Below, one piece after another: positions 28,302 through 38,706 of a DNA stretch of 64,000 nucleotides (position 1 is the stretch's first letter; each line of letters starts with the position of its first letter). Under the pieces are notes generated by a model. The model had not been told where the DNA came from. It saw only the letters and a list, made by a program, of their open reading frames with translations, and did not search any database. Source of the stretch: Aequorivita sp. HC6-5 (lineage in GTDB: Bacteria; Bacteroidota; Bacteroidia; Flavobacteriales; Flavobacteriaceae); the NCBI GenBank assembly GCA_905182755.1, contig CAJJCS010000001.1, forward strand, positions 76,945 to 140,944, in the 5' to 3' direction. The translations under genes were made by a program, and so were the position numbers.

Positions 28302-29129
28302 TTAAATGATGTAAATTAAGACACACGCAATAATTGAGCTAATTGCCCCTAGAATTTGATATTTGGAAAGATGTTCTTTAAATAGAATGATTGCTATACA
28401 CATGCCACCAATAGGATGGAAATTAGAAATTAAATTTACTTTATACACCTGTAAAACAGTATAGCTGTAAAAAAACAAAATAACTGCTATTGCTGATAAT
28501 AAACTCAAAAGAATTATTTTAACATCATAGTAAATCTTTAAGTCAATTTTCGTTTTTTTTGTATAAAACCCAATGCAAAAAAATAAAATTAATATGATTG
28601 CTTCTTGAATAAATATAGTTGTTTGATAACCAATTTTTTCAATGGGTATTCCCGCCAAAGGGTATGCAATACCAAAACACAATGAGGCCAATAAACCATA
28701 TTTAATTCCTTTTCTTAGATTGAAATTAAATCCATTAAAGCAAATAACAGTAAAAATGGAAAGTCCTATTTGAATGCAATAGTATTTCCAAACAATAGGC
28801 TCTTTAAAGAGTATAAAAGACACAGATTGAGAAATTAATAGTGTAAATATGTTTAGAAAAAGCACATTGGTTGTTGTTTCTGTTTTAAAGGCTTTCACTA
28901 AAAAATAAAGACCTACACCAGCAATCAATCCACTCAAAAGGGCAATACCAATCATTGGTATGTTTATCTGTTGAGTTGTAGTGCTGCTAATAAAGTAAAG
29001 ACCCAGCAATACCGTTGTTAGAAGTGTTCTGTGCAGTAAAACCTTTATATGGCCGTGGATGAGTATACAGGGCCTCCAAAGTGCATCTGTAACTCCCATA
29101 AAAAATACGCCTAGAATTGCTGTTATCAT
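28302..29129 (-). CDS. EamA/DMT-type transporter
   Basis: A 275-aa integral membrane protein with about ten hydrophobic segments arranged as two repeated halves, the layout of the drug/metabolite transporter (EamA) superfamily. Features include GVTDALWRPCIL in helix 1 and the late helix pair with FHPIGGMCIAIILFKEHLSKYQILG, which resembles the EamA end (...E.....LGA.LI). Substrate unknown. Its ATG overlaps the stop of the upstream 418-aa gene (TCATGA on the plus strand), so the two are translationally coupled. Confidence 0.78.
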   Translation of the reverse strand: MITAILGVFFMGVTDALWRPCILIHGHIKVLLHRTLLTTVLLGLYFISSTTTQQINIPMIGIALLSGLIAGVGLYFLVKAFKTETTTNVLFLNIFTLLISQSVSFILFKEPIVWKYYCIQIGLSIFTVICFNGFNFNLRKGIKYGLLASLCFGIAYPLAGIPIEKIGYQTTIFIQEAIILILFFCIGFYTKKTKIDLKIYYDVKIILLSLLSAIAVILFFYSYTVLQVYKVNLISNFHPIGGMCIAIILFKEHLSKYQILGAISSIIACVLIYII

Positions 29130-30384
29130 GATTTGAAGTAGTTGTTTAGATACACTTCATTGAAAAAAGAAGGGTAGAAGTTTTTTGCACCTTCTAGATA
29201 TTGATTTTTGTAAGAAATCTTGTTCGTTTTTGAGTTATGGTATTTAAGAATGTAAACGTATTGCAGCATTAAGGTCTCATAGTTTCTGGGGAAATTATCA
29301 AATGATATTGATTTTTGCCATAGGTGTAAACTCTCGAAATCTTTGCGGAACATAAACAACAGCATAACCATTAGGCCGTATTGTTCATAATGTTCAAATT
29401 TATAATAGTTACTGTAGTTTGTTTTGATTTTAAATTTTTCTGAAATCCAAGTCATAACTTCAAAATTTCTTGTTAATTATAGCTGTGGTTATTAATTCAA
29501 AATAATAATCAATGTCGGTTTCGCTATCGCTATTGCTAGGTATTTGGTGATGGTAGTTGTTCATTATTTTAGACAAGTCTTTGGACTCATAAAATAATTC
29601 TTGAGCAATAATTCTACCCTTTAGTATAGGATGAAAACTTGAATCTGGTACTAGTTTAAAAAAATGATCTTGGCTTTCTTTATTAAGATACATCTTCAAA
29701 TTTAAAACACCCCTACAAAATTGTTTGACATCTTTTCTTTTTGTATGGTTTTTCAATAATTATCAGCCAATTTCCATAATAGCTATTGAGATGTTTATAG
29801 TCTACATAAATGGTTAGAATTAAATCTAAAAAGTTATCATTCAATACTAATTTTTGTAGCTCCTCAGATTCTGAATCAAATGTTTTTAAAAGTGTACCAG
29901 TACAGTTGGCAAAATAGGCTATATCATCAAAATTAAAATGATCATAGGTCATTTTTTTTAAACTAAATATTTGCACTAATAAATCATAGTTTTTGACCAA
30001 CATCAACTCTCTAACTATTTGAGTTAACTTTAGGGTAAAATCTCTGTTTGTGTGTAGGTTTTCTTCAACAAATAGTAGCAGTTCTTTTTCAGAATCTTGC
30101 ATTAATGATGCCAGTTTAAACTCTTGTTCCCATCGGTTTTTTAGGTGAAAATTTCTTGTAAAATCTGTGTAGTTTAAAAATCCATTAAAAAGGGCCAAAG
30201 TATCTAGAGTATGGTTACTTGGTTTAACTGATTTAACAATTCCAAAGAATCTTCGCAGGGTATTATAACTTAAGGAAATACCTGTTTCAATACAAATAAT
30301 TTCGCTCAACCTTCTCGAGGAGTTGTAGTTGTCAATTTTAAAGCCTGCTTTTTTTTGTGTGCTTGTTTTTAAAAACGTAATCAT
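29126..30384 (-). CDS. Unrecognised helical protein, possibly DNA-binding (two frameshifts)
   Basis: Read as one gene from ATG 30384 (a TTG 15 bases upstream is less likely). The frame breaks near 29754 (extra base before KNHTKRKDVKQFCRG) and near 29466 (extra A; restored INKNFEVMTWISEKF). Repaired length is 418 aa with no signal or membrane segment. Residues ~10-70 (KAGFKIDNYNSSRRLSE, SLSYNTLRRFFGIV, HTLDTLALFNGFLNYTDF) resemble an N-terminal module I have seen in uncharacterised Bacteroidota proteins, with a helix-turn-helix look. The rest is helical, repeat-like. It is coupled to the DMT transporter gene. No function assigned. Confidence 0.6.
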
Positions 30385-30392
30385 TTTATAAA

Positions 30393-30409
30393 TGTACAAA
30401 AGCTGTACA
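30393..30409. promoter_or_regulatory. Two TGTACA palindromes one helical turn apart
   Basis: TGTACA occurs at 30393-30398 and 30404-30409, centres 11 bp apart, immediately upstream of the ATG at 30384. Identical palindromes on the same DNA face suggest a dimeric regulator site, possibly autoregulation by the adjacent regulator-like protein. Confidence 0.35.
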
Positions 30410-30475
30410 ATTATTACTGTTTTTAATTAGGATTTTTGTGGAACATTTTAATTCATAGAATAAACAGTTTAGTTT

Positions 30476-30631
30476 ATGCAATTATTTAAAAATTATCTCT
30501 ATGAATACAGTAGTCTTTATTTTCCACTGGTTAATCTAACCTTGCAAGAGATATGGGCCGCTATGAGAGGTTCTGTTCAAAAGAGTAAGAAGGCCTATAC
30601 TAGAAAATCTAAACATAAGGATACTTACTAA
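30476..30631 (+). CDS. Small hypothetical protein (51 aa)
   Basis: ATG 30476 to TAA 30629-30631. The peptide starts MQLFKNYLYEYSSLYFPLVN and ends in a very basic tail (KKAYTRKSKHKDTY). It is divergent from the regulator-like gene, 91 bp between starts, so they may share a promoter region. Coding potential is suggested by regular codon use and the basic tail, but I do not recognise a family; it could be spurious. Confidence 0.35.
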   Translation: MQLFKNYLYEYSSLYFPLVNLTLQEIWAAMRGSVQKSKKAYTRKSKHKDTY

Positions 30632-30740
30632 ATAGGGGAGTTACGTTAAACTATTTTGGTGATGGTTCAACGTATTTAGTGTTTTTTGCTATTTTTCTTA
30701 AATTTCATTTTAAAAACATTCTAATAAAAGATTCTTAAAA

Positions 30741-30771
30741 CAAAAAAAGCATCTCAAAAGAGATGCTTTTT
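30741..30771 (-). terminator. Terminator of the tRNA-Ser gene
   Basis: AAAAGCATCT, loop CAAA, AGATGCTTTT. On the minus strand it lies directly after the tRNA 3' end and ends in a T-run. Confidence 0.88.
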
Positions 30772-30772
30772 G

Positions 30773-30857
30773 CGGAGAGTAAGGGATTCGAACCCCTGGA
30801 GGTGTGACCCTCAACAGTTTTCAAGACTGCCGCATTCGACCACTCTGCCAACTCTCC
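30773..30857 (-). tRNA. tRNA-Ser (anticodon UGA)
   Basis: The 85-nt minus-strand sequence folds as a type II tRNA. The acceptor arms GGAGAGT and ACTCTCC pair, with G73. The anticodon loop CTTGAAA lies in the stem CAGT/ACTG and gives anticodon TGA, reading UCA/UCG codons. There is a long variable arm (GAGGGTCACACCTC) and a T arm with GGTTCGAATCC. CCA is not encoded. An exact TTG-N20-TATATTTG promoter precedes it and a terminator follows. Confidence 0.96.
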
Positions 30858-30894
30858 AAAGTGTCTATTGAGGCTATACGCCCCAACGCGGCTG

Positions 30895-30925
30895 CAAATA
30901 TAACAAGCTTTTTAATAGTAGGCAA
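30895..30925 (-). promoter_or_regulatory. Promoter of tRNA-Ser
   Basis: On the minus strand: TTG (30923-30925), 20-base spacer, TATATTTG (30895-30902). This exact match to the Bacteroidota consensus lies about 37 bases before the mature tRNA 5' end. Confidence 0.75.
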
Positions 30926-30979
30926 TCTTTATTTTTATAATTTCAAAAAATTGTACAGCACATTTTTTAAAAACCTCAC

Positions 30980-30987
30980 TACCTTTG
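30980..30987 (+). promoter_or_regulatory. -7 box immediately before the TauE/SafE gene
   Basis: TACCTTTG is an exact TAnnTTTG, ending only 4 bases before ATG 30992. If used, transcription would begin at about the A of the start codon, i.e. a leaderless mRNA. Confidence 0.4.
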
Positions 30988-30991
30988 TATT

Positions 30992-31744
30992 ATGGAACAT
31001 TGGTACTATTATCCTATTCTAATTGTAGTTGGTTTTGTTGTAGGTTTTATTAATACTGTTGCAGGTGGTGGCTCTTTACTTTCCTTGCCAGTACTCATAT
31101 TTATGGGCTTGCCCCCAACACTTGCCAATGGTACCAACAGGGTTGCTATTGTCATACAAACAGCTCTTGCCACTGCGGGTTTTAAAAGTAAAGGTGTAAG
31201 CACTTTTCCATTTAATATATATCTTGGTATCGCGGCTTTTTTTGGAAGCCTGCTGGGAGCTAAAATTGCTGTAGATATAGACGAGGCTATCTTCAATAAG
31301 GTGCTGGCCACTATTATGGCCGCGGTTATTTTGATTATTATTTTTAAGCCAAAAACCAATCTAACTAATTTACAAGAGCGCCTTACCGGCAAATACCTTT
31401 GGCTAGGTATTATTGTTTTTTTCTTTTTAGGTATTTACGGAGGGTTTATTAATGCCGGAATAGGTTTTTTAATCATCTTGTATCTGCATTATACCCATTA
31501 TATGAGTTTGGTAAGGGTAAATGCTACCAAAGTATTTGTAGTATTTATTTACACCCTTGGCGCATTGGCCGTATTTATTTTTAATGATAAAGTAGACTTT
31601 AAAATAGGGCTTATTTTAGCAATCGGGAATGCTGCTGGGGCTTGGGTATCTAGTAGGCTATCAGTTAAAAAAGGAGATGGGTATATACGCACATTTTTAA
31701 TAGTTATGGTGAGTATAATGGCCATCAAGCTTTGGTTTTTTTAA
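30992..31744 (+). CDS. TauE/SafE family sulfite-exporter-type permease
   Basis: A 250-aa inner-membrane protein with about eight membrane helices. The TauE/SafE repeats are visible: GFVVGFINTVAGGGSLLSLPVL near the start and YGGFINAGIGFLIILYL in the middle, two halves with the inverted GG..N..AG..G pattern. The family exports or imports sulfur-containing or small organic anions; the substrate here is unknown. The only upstream in-frame start is this ATG, which sits against a promoter box. Confidence 0.88.
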   Translation: MEHWYYYPILIVVGFVVGFINTVAGGGSLLSLPVLIFMGLPPTLANGTNRVAIVIQTALATAGFKSKGVSTFPFNIYLGIAAFFGSLLGAKIAVDIDEAIFNKVLATIMAAVILIIIFKPKTNLTNLQERLTGKYLWLGIIVFFFLGIYGGFINAGIGFLIILYLHYTHYMSLVRVNATKVFVVFIYTLGALAVFIFNDKVDFKIGLILAIGNAAGAWVSSRLSVKKGDGYIRTFLIVMVSIMAIKLWFF

Positions 31745-31846
31745 CAGCTATTTGCTGTATGGTCTATAGCCAGCTCATTTTATAATAGTATTTTTATATT
31801 CTATTTCTAATTTCCTTAATCCTTTTATTATCCAACTCATTTTACT

Positions 31847-32620
31847 ATGAATACTAGACAACAACAACTGCAAGCTTTTGATAGATTACTGACCATTATG
31901 GAGCAGTTAAGAGAGCAGTGTCCTTGGGATAAAAAGCAGACCATGGAGAGTTTGCGTCATCTCACCATTGAAGAAACCTATGAACTTGGAGATGCTATTT
32001 TAGACAATGATCTAGAGGAGGTAAAAGGAGAGTTAGGAGATTTATTATTACACATTGTGTTTTATGCTAAAATTGGTAGTGAAACAGGCACATTTGATAT
32101 TGCAGATGTTTCCAATGAAATCTGCGAAAAACTCATCTCAAGACATCCTCATATTTATGCAGACGTTACGGTAACAGATGAGAAACAAGTAAAACAAAAC
32201 TGGGAAAATTTAAAACTAAAAGAAGGAAAAACTAGCGTTTTACAGGGTGTGCCCAAATCTCTTCCTGCGCTGGTTAAAGCAAACAGAATTCAAGACAAAG
32301 TAGCGGGTGTTGGTTTTGATTGGGAGCATCCAGAACAGGTTTTTGAAAAATTGCAAGAAGAGCTTGCCGAGTTAAAAGTTGAGGTAGCTGCCAAAAATCA
32401 GCAAAAGATGGAAGCTGAGTTTGGCGATGTTTTATTTTCTATGATTAATTATGCTCGTTTTTTAAACATTGATCCAGAAAATGCCCTTGAGCGTACCAAT
32501 AAAAAGTTCATCAAACGGTTTCAGTATTTAGAGAAAAAGGCCAGCCAGCAGGGTAAAGCCCTTAAAGACATGACATTGAAAGAGATGGACGTGTATTGGG
32601 AGCAGGCCAAGACTCTTTAA
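31847..32620 (+). CDS. mazG: Nucleoside triphosphate pyrophosphohydrolase MazG
   Basis: A 257-aa house-cleaning enzyme that hydrolyses (d)NTPs to NMP and pyrophosphate. Two MazG domains: the first has CPWDKKQTMESLRHLTIEETYEL and ELGDLLLHIVFYAKI (metal-binding EExxE...ExxD pattern), the second EFGDVLFSMINYARF. Between them LKEGKTSVLQGVPKSLPALVKA is diagnostic of full-length MazG. Length and ends are normal. It lies 94 bp upstream of bshA on the same strand. Confidence 0.93.
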   Translation: MNTRQQQLQAFDRLLTIMEQLREQCPWDKKQTMESLRHLTIEETYELGDAILDNDLEEVKGELGDLLLHIVFYAKIGSETGTFDIADVSNEICEKLISRHPHIYADVTVTDEKQVKQNWENLKLKEGKTSVLQGVPKSLPALVKANRIQDKVAGVGFDWEHPEQVFEKLQEELAELKVEVAAKNQQKMEAEFGDVLFSMINYARFLNIDPENALERTNKKFIKRFQYLEKKASQQGKALKDMTLKEMDVYWEQAKTL

Positions 32621-32714
32621 AATACCTTGCAATGATATGGTCTAATAATAGTATTTTTATAATTCTATTAAAGTCTTACAATACTACATTAATTAAAAGC
32701 AGAAAGCATTTTAT

Positions 32715-33852
32715 ATGAAAATAGCAATAGTTTGTTATCCAACCTTTGGAGGAAGTGGCGTAGTAGCCACAGAATTAGGTCTAGCCCTTGCAGATCATGG
32801 CCATGAGGTTCATTTTATTACTTACAAACAACCAGTGCGTTTAGATTTACTTTCTAAGAAGATACATTTTCATGAAGTTACCATTCCGCAGTACCCTTTG
32901 TTTAAATACCAACCCTATGAGTTAGCCCTTTCAAGTAAGCTAGTAGATATGGTTAAATTATATCAAATAGATATTATGCACGTTCATTATGCCATTCCGC
33001 ACGCCTATGCAGGCTATATGGCTAAACAAATGTTGGCCCAGGCAGGTATTGAAATACCAATGGTTACCACCTTGCACGGTACAGATATTACCTTGGTAGG
33101 AAATCACCCTTTCTACAAACCAGCGGTAACTTTTAGTATAAATAATAGTGATTGTGTGACGTCTGTCTCTCAGAGTTTAAAAGATGATACCTTGCGCTTG
33201 TTTGACATAAAAAAGACTATAAACGTGGTTCCTAATTTTATAGATACAAAGCGTTTTGAAAACCAATTCACAGACTGTCAGCGCTCTATTATGGCCTTGC
33301 CCCAGGAGCGTATTATTACTCATGTTAGTAATTTAAGACCAGTAAAGAGGGTACAAGATGTAATTCAAATATTCAGCTTAGTACAAAAACAGATTCCTTC
33401 CAAATTACTAATTGTTGGAGAGGGACCAGAAAAAGAGCCTGCAGAAGCCCTAGCAGAATCCTTAGGTATTGCAGATAAAGTTGTATTTCTTGGAAATAGT
33501 AATGAGGTGGATAAAATATTATGTTTTTCAGATCTTTTTCTATTACCCTCAGAGAAAGAGAGCTTTGGTCTAGCTGCTCTTGAGGCAATGGCCAGCGGAG
33601 TACCTATTATCTCTAGTGATGCTGGAGGTCTTCCAGAGGTTAACATTGCAGGAGAAAGTGGTTATTTAAGTGCAGTAGGAAACATTAAAGAAATGGCAGC
33701 AAATGCTATTAAGATTTTAAAAGACGATGCTACTTTAGCCAGCTTTAAAGCAAATGCAAAGAAATCTTCTCTGCGCTTTGATACAAAACGAGTAGTCCCT
33801 CAATATGAGGCTTTGTATGAAGCGTGCGCTTTTAAAGCCTGCAGTGGTTTAA
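32715..33852 (+). CDS. bshA: N-acetyl-alpha-D-glucosaminyl L-malate synthase BshA (frameshift at 3' end)
   Basis: A GT4 glycosyltransferase that joins L-malate to UDP-GlcNAc, the first step of bacillithiol synthesis. It opens KIAIVCYPTFGGSGVVATELG, with HVHYAIPHAYAGY, TLHGTDITLVG, and the GT4 ExxxxxE motif in SEKESFGLAALEAMASGVP. As written, the end reads YEALYEACAFKACS and runs on to 33878. Deleting one G near 33822 gives YEALYERALLKPAVV and TAA at 33850-33852, a 378-aa protein of the usual length. The other bsh genes are not in this window. Confidence 0.92.
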
Positions 33853-33936
33853 TTTTTTACAAGCACCTATTTTTTTGATGTAGAATAGTGTGATGTTACC
33901 TGTAATAGTTCTATTTTTAGACATCAATACCTTATT

Positions 33937-36830
33937 TTGAAACAGCTTCTGCAACAATTACAAAACCAGTTAAAAGGGACGCTCTTTTTTGACGATTTAC
34001 ACAAAACCATCTACGCCACAGATGCATCTGTGTATCGTAAAATACCATTGGCAGTTGCCTACCCTTCAGGCAACCAAGACATACAGCAATTAGTTAATTT
34101 TGCACAAAAAAATGCGATTTCCTTAATCCCAAGAACAGCAGGAACATCACTAGCTGGGCAATGTGTGGGTGAGGGTATTGTTGTGGATGTCTCAAAACAT
34201 TTTACTGAAATTATAGCCTTAGATATAGCTGCAAAAACAGTGAGGGTTCAGCCCGGTGTTATTAGAGATGATCTCAATAATTATCTAAAACCTCATGGTT
34301 TATTTTTTGGACCTAATACATCAACATCAAACCGGTGTATGATTGGCGGAATGGTAGGTAATAACTCTAGCGGAACCACCTCAATTCAGTATGGAGTTAC
34401 CAGAGATAAGGTTTTGGATTTAGACTGTATTTTGTCTGACGGGTCCCAGGTTTGTTTTTCTAGTATTTCTAAAGAAACATTTATAGAAAAAACCAAACTA
34501 GACTCTCTTGAGGGATCTATTTATAAAGAGCTTCATAGTGTATTGCATAACAAAGAGGTGCAGCAAGAAATTCGCAACCAATTTCCTAAACCAGAAATTC
34601 ATAGGCGCAATACTGGATATGCTCTAGATGACCTTATAGATACAGCTGTTTTTGGAGGTAACAACGCTTTTAATATGTGTAAGCTATTATCTGGTAGCGA
34701 GGGCACTTTGGCATTTACAACTGCCATTACCTTGCAGCTCGATAACTTGCCTCCAGAGAAAACTGCCATGTTGGTCACTCATTATGATAGTCTTGAAAAA
34801 GGGCTGCTGGATGTAGTACATGCCATGAAACATGAGCTGTATTGTTGTGAGCTGATGGATGATATTATTTTAGAGCGTACCAAAGAAAATACAATGTATC
34901 GTCCGTATCGTTTTTTTGTAAAAGGTGCGCCAAAAGCCATGTTGTTTCTAGAAGTGAAGGCAACTACAGCCCTAGCACTGGAGGATAAACTCACCGCTTT
35001 GCAAACAACATTAGCCAAAGAAAAATTAAGCTACCATAATGTTGTATTGTATGATCAGGATGTTTCCAAGGCGCTACATCTAAGAAAGGCAGGTCTTGGC
35101 CTTTTGGGTAATATGGTGGGAGATAAAAAGGCAGTTGCTTGTATAGAAGATACTGCTGTTGCCCTTGAGGATTTACCTAGTTACATAAAAGAGTTTACCG
35201 CCATCATGAAATCCTACAAACAAGAGGTGGTGTATTATGCACACGCTGGAGCAGGGGAGCTGCATTTGCGCCCTATTTTAAATTTAAAAACCAAGCAAGG
35301 CGTTTCCTATTTCAGAAGTATCACCACAGATGTAGCGCATTTAGTGAAAAAATATAAAGGTTCTTTCTCTGGAGAGCATGGAGATGGTATTGTACGCTCA
35401 GAATTTATACCCATTGTTATTGGAGAAAAAAATTATGCGCTGCTTAGTGTTGTAAAAAAAGCTTTTGATCCTAATTATATATTCAATCCAGGAAAGATAA
35501 CAGCACCATTTAAAATGGATGTTTCTCTGCGTAACGATTATAAACAGGATCCTCCAACAATAGATACAGCCTTTAACTTTGATGATTCTCAAGGAATTCT
35601 CAGGTTAGCAGAAAAATGTAACGGTAGTGGTGATTGCCGTAAAACAGCTGCTGCAAGTGGCATGATGTGCCCTAGCTACCATGCAACAAAAAACGAAAAA
35701 GATACCACAAGGGCCAGAGCAAACGTACTTAGAGAGGTATTAACTACCAATGATGCCAAAAATAAATTTGATTCAAAACAACTCAAAGATGTGTTTGATT
35801 TATGCATTAGCTGTAAAGCATGTGGGAGTGAGTGCCCAAGTAATGTTGATATGGCAACTAGCAAGGCAGAATTTTTATATCAATATCAAAAAACACACGG
35901 TGTCTCTAGAAGCACAAAGCTATTTGCACAAAGTAGCAAATACACATCCCTTGCTGCCAAAATGCCAATCCTTACAAATGCTTTATATACCAATAAAAGT
36001 ACCGCTAGAATTATCAAAAAAATAGCAGGGATTGCTCCACAGCGTAGCCTGCCAAAACTCAACCTTTGGAAAAGACAGGAAAAAGAGGTTTCTGTAAGCC
36101 CTAACGGTAAAAAAGTACTTTTATACATTGATGAATTTTCAAAATATTTGGATGGTGGTATCGCCCAAGATGCGATAGATTTACTCCTTGGGTTAGGGTA
36201 TGAGGTGTCTGTTGTAGATCATTTAGATAGCGCTAGGGCTTTAATCAGTAAAGGTTTTCTTCAGCAGGCTAAAGTGTGTGCTACACAAAACATAGCCTAT
36301 TTTAAATCTAAAGTTTCTAAAACAATACCGCTACTAGGCATAGAACCCTCGGCAATATTGGGTTTTAGAGATGAGTTTTTACGTTTGGTAGATGATAGAG
36401 CTGCTGCAAGTCATATTTCAAAACATGTATATCTTTTAGAAGAATTTTTGGCCTCAGAGTTTGAAAAAGGGGAAATCTCTAAAACGCTATTTACACAGGC
36501 TCCTGCCCAGATTAAAATACATGTGCACTGCCATCAAAAAGCCTTGGATCTCAAAAAAACACATTTGACGTCTTAAATTTCCCAACCCACTATAGCCCAA
36601 CATTAATAACCTCTGGATGTTGTGGTATGGCAGGTAGCTTTGGGTATGAAAAAGAGCATTATGATGTGAGTATGAAAATAGGCGCGTTGCGACTATTCCC
36701 TGCTGTTCTCAAAGCAAAAAAAAATACGATTATTGCTGCCAACGGGACAAGTTGTAGGCACCAAATAAAAGATGGGACCCAGCGCGAGGCGCTACATCCC
36801 ATTACTATTTTAAAAAATGCATTGCTTTAG
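33937..36830 (+). CDS. FAD-linked oxidase / Fe-S oxidoreductase fusion (GlcD-GlpC type; frameshifted)
   Basis: The start is TTG 33937; no in-frame ATG precedes it. The N-terminal half is an FAD (PCMH) domain (LIPRTAGTSLAGQCVGEG, GNNSSGTTSIQYG) and FAD-oxidase C domain (HAGAGELHLRPIL, GEHGDGIVRSEF). It is followed by a ferredoxin-like domain with CNGSGDCRK...CPSY and CISCKACGSECPSN and a cysteine-rich CCG domain (SGCCGMAGSFGYEKEHYD). Such fusions oxidise D-2-hydroxy acids such as D-lactate. The frame is lost between 36545 and 36560 (one base missing), just after VHCHQKAL; the repaired 964-aa protein regains the CCG domain. Its end overlaps the convergent lipoprotein gene by 4 bp. Confidence 0.88.
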
Positions 36831-37632
36831 TTTCCTATTTCAAAGCTAGTTAAGGTAGCAGTGCTTACAGAAGTATTTTGCTCTGGGAGCGGAATTTCTA
36901 ATCCAGGGATGCCACTTAAATCCTCAAGGGCATAATCTACCGTTTCTTTAGAAAATACCAGCCCTATATTTGCAGCATAATAATTTTCTACCACTAAGAC
37001 GTCTTGAGAGCTTAAAATAGGAAGAGATAGTGTTGTGCCACCTACTTGAACTTCTGTGCTAATTTCTAGGTTCAATACAATTTTAGACTGTATTACATCT
37101 GTGTATGTTTGGGTATCGGTGGTGTAAGAGGGTAATAGCTGCTCTTGGGTAGTTATCGATGTATATTCAATAATAATAGGGAAATCCATAATAGTTTGCT
37201 CAAATGATCCCGCAATAATGTTTAGTTGTGTTCCGTTAAGAGCATTTGGGTCAAACAACACGGCATTATTTAATGGGATGCTAATATCTGGAAATCCTTC
37301 TATAGGGACGCCGCCAAAGCCCCATTAACGATAAGTTTGCCATTGTCATTTCTAACAAGGTTTTGAGTGAGTAAGCCAACCATAAAGCCGCCAGAATTTA
37401 ACTCTTGGGTATCTAGGTTTGTGTACTGTACACCATTTTCTTGTTGTGTTCCAACAACAAACATGTTGTCTTGACTGATTTGATCTTCACTCTCATTGGT
37501 ATAACTCCATGATGAGTTTAAGTTTAGTGGGAAATACGCTGCGGTGTTATTGGTATTTGGTGTGGTATCATCATCACCACAAGAAATTAGACCTAACGTT
37601 AACATAGTAAGGCTCAGTAAAGAATATTTCAT
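36827..37632 (-). CDS. Hypothetical lipoprotein (frameshifted)
   Basis: The signal MKYSLLSLTMLTLGLISC has lipid Cys18 followed by an acidic GDDDTTPNTNN linker, typical of Bacteroidota surface-side lipoproteins. Two frames join near 37320: one base is missing in a G-run; the repaired text reads VNGGFGGVPIEGFPDISIPLNNAVLFDP. Repaired length is 268 aa, with strand-rich repeats. A YFPLNLNSSWSYTNES motif near the N-terminus is common in uncharacterised Bacteroidota lipoproteins. Function unknown. Confidence 0.72.
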
Positions 37633-37735
37633 AATTGCATGTTTTGAGCAAATATATCAAAAAGATTGAGACTATAAATTATTCAATAGGGCAGATTACT
37701 GCGTTTATATAATTGTTCATACGCTCAACTACTAG

Positions 37736-37779
37736 ACAAAAAAAAAGAGCAACTACCAACTGGTAATTGCTCTTTTTAA
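37736..37779 (-). terminator. Terminator downstream of rpoD
   Basis: AAAAAGAGCAA-TACC, loop, GGTA-TTGCTCTTTTT: a long stem with an A-run on the left. On the minus strand it falls about 20 bases after the rpoD stop. Confidence 0.85.
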
Positions 37780-37798
37780 GTATTGTAAACGAATCCTA

Positions 37799-38666
37799 CT
37801 ATCCTAAATATTTTTTTAGGATGTGACTCTTGCTTTCTTGACGTAAGCGACGAATTGCTTTTTCACGAATTTGACGCACACGTTCACGACTCAGCTCAAA
37901 GGTGTCTCCAATTTCTTGAAGTGTCATAGCTGGTTGCCCGCTTAGCCCAAAATTTAATTTTACTACATCTGCCTCACGAGGAGCAAGGGTGTCTAGTGCT
38001 CTATCAATTTCAATTTTTAAAGACTCATGTATGAGCGCCTTGTCTGGATTTGGTGTTTCACCAGAGCTAATTACATCATACAGGTTGTTGTCATTTTCAC
38101 CTTCTTGGAAAGGCGCATCCATTGATAAACTTCTAGATGAATTTTTTAAAGACTGTTTTACACTACTAACAGTCATGTCTAGTTCTTTTGCTATCTCTGA
38201 TGCAGAAGGAACACGCTGGTGTACTTGTTCTAGATGTATAGATGCCTTACGTATTTTGTTAATATCACCAATCTTGTTTAGAGGGTAAACGTACCACACG
38301 AGATTGTTCTGCAATGGCTTGAAGTATAGATTGTCTAATCCACCAAACAGCATATGATATAAATTTAAACCCTCTAGTTTCATCAAAACGCTGCGCAGCT
38401 TTTACAAGACCTACATTACCTTCATTAATAAGGTCACTAAGTGTTAACCCTTGATTTTGGTATTGCTTTGCTACCGAGATAACAAAACGAAGGTTTGCTT
38501 TTGTTAATTTATCTAAGGCACTTTGATCTCCTTCACGAATACGTTGTGCTAACTCAACCTCTTCCTCTGCGGTTATCATGTCAATCTTACTTACATCTTG
38601 CAAGTAACTGTTCAAAGATTTGGTTTCTCTATTGGTAACCTGCTTGGTAATTTTGAGTTGTCTCAT
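37799..38666 (-). CDS. rpoD: Primary RNA polymerase sigma factor RpoD (frameshifted)
   Basis: The flavobacterial housekeeping sigma factor, short and lacking most of region 1.1. Seen: region 1.2 ([18 protein letters not shown]), region 2 ([32 protein letters not shown]), region 3 and region 4 ([26 protein letters not shown]). The frame breaks near 38284: one extra base changes the invariant [15 protein letters not shown] into [10 protein letters not shown]-stop. Repaired length is 288 aa, the normal size. The gene is indispensable, so this is almost certainly a sequence error. It recognises the TAnnTTTG boxes noted elsewhere. Confidence 0.95.
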
Positions 38667-38683
38667 TGTATCAAATGTGTTTT

Positions 38684-38706
38684 AGGTTAATAACCTTTTA
38701 AGGTTA
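38684..38706 (-). promoter_or_regulatory. Overlapping inverted repeats in the rpoD leader
   Basis: Plus-strand AGGTTA-A-TAACCT (38684-38696) overlaps TAACCTT-TT-AAGGTTA (38691-38706). The middle arm can pair with either side, giving two mutually exclusive small hairpins 18-40 nt before the rpoD start codon. It may be a leader switch or a protein-binding site. The remaining sequence up to 39047 holds no gene. Confidence 0.4.

Noticed and set aside
29126-30399. Three separate small genes in this stretch
   Set aside because: Each break is repaired by removing one base, and the joined frame is continuous from the ATG to the transporter overlap; the short frames have no independent start signals.
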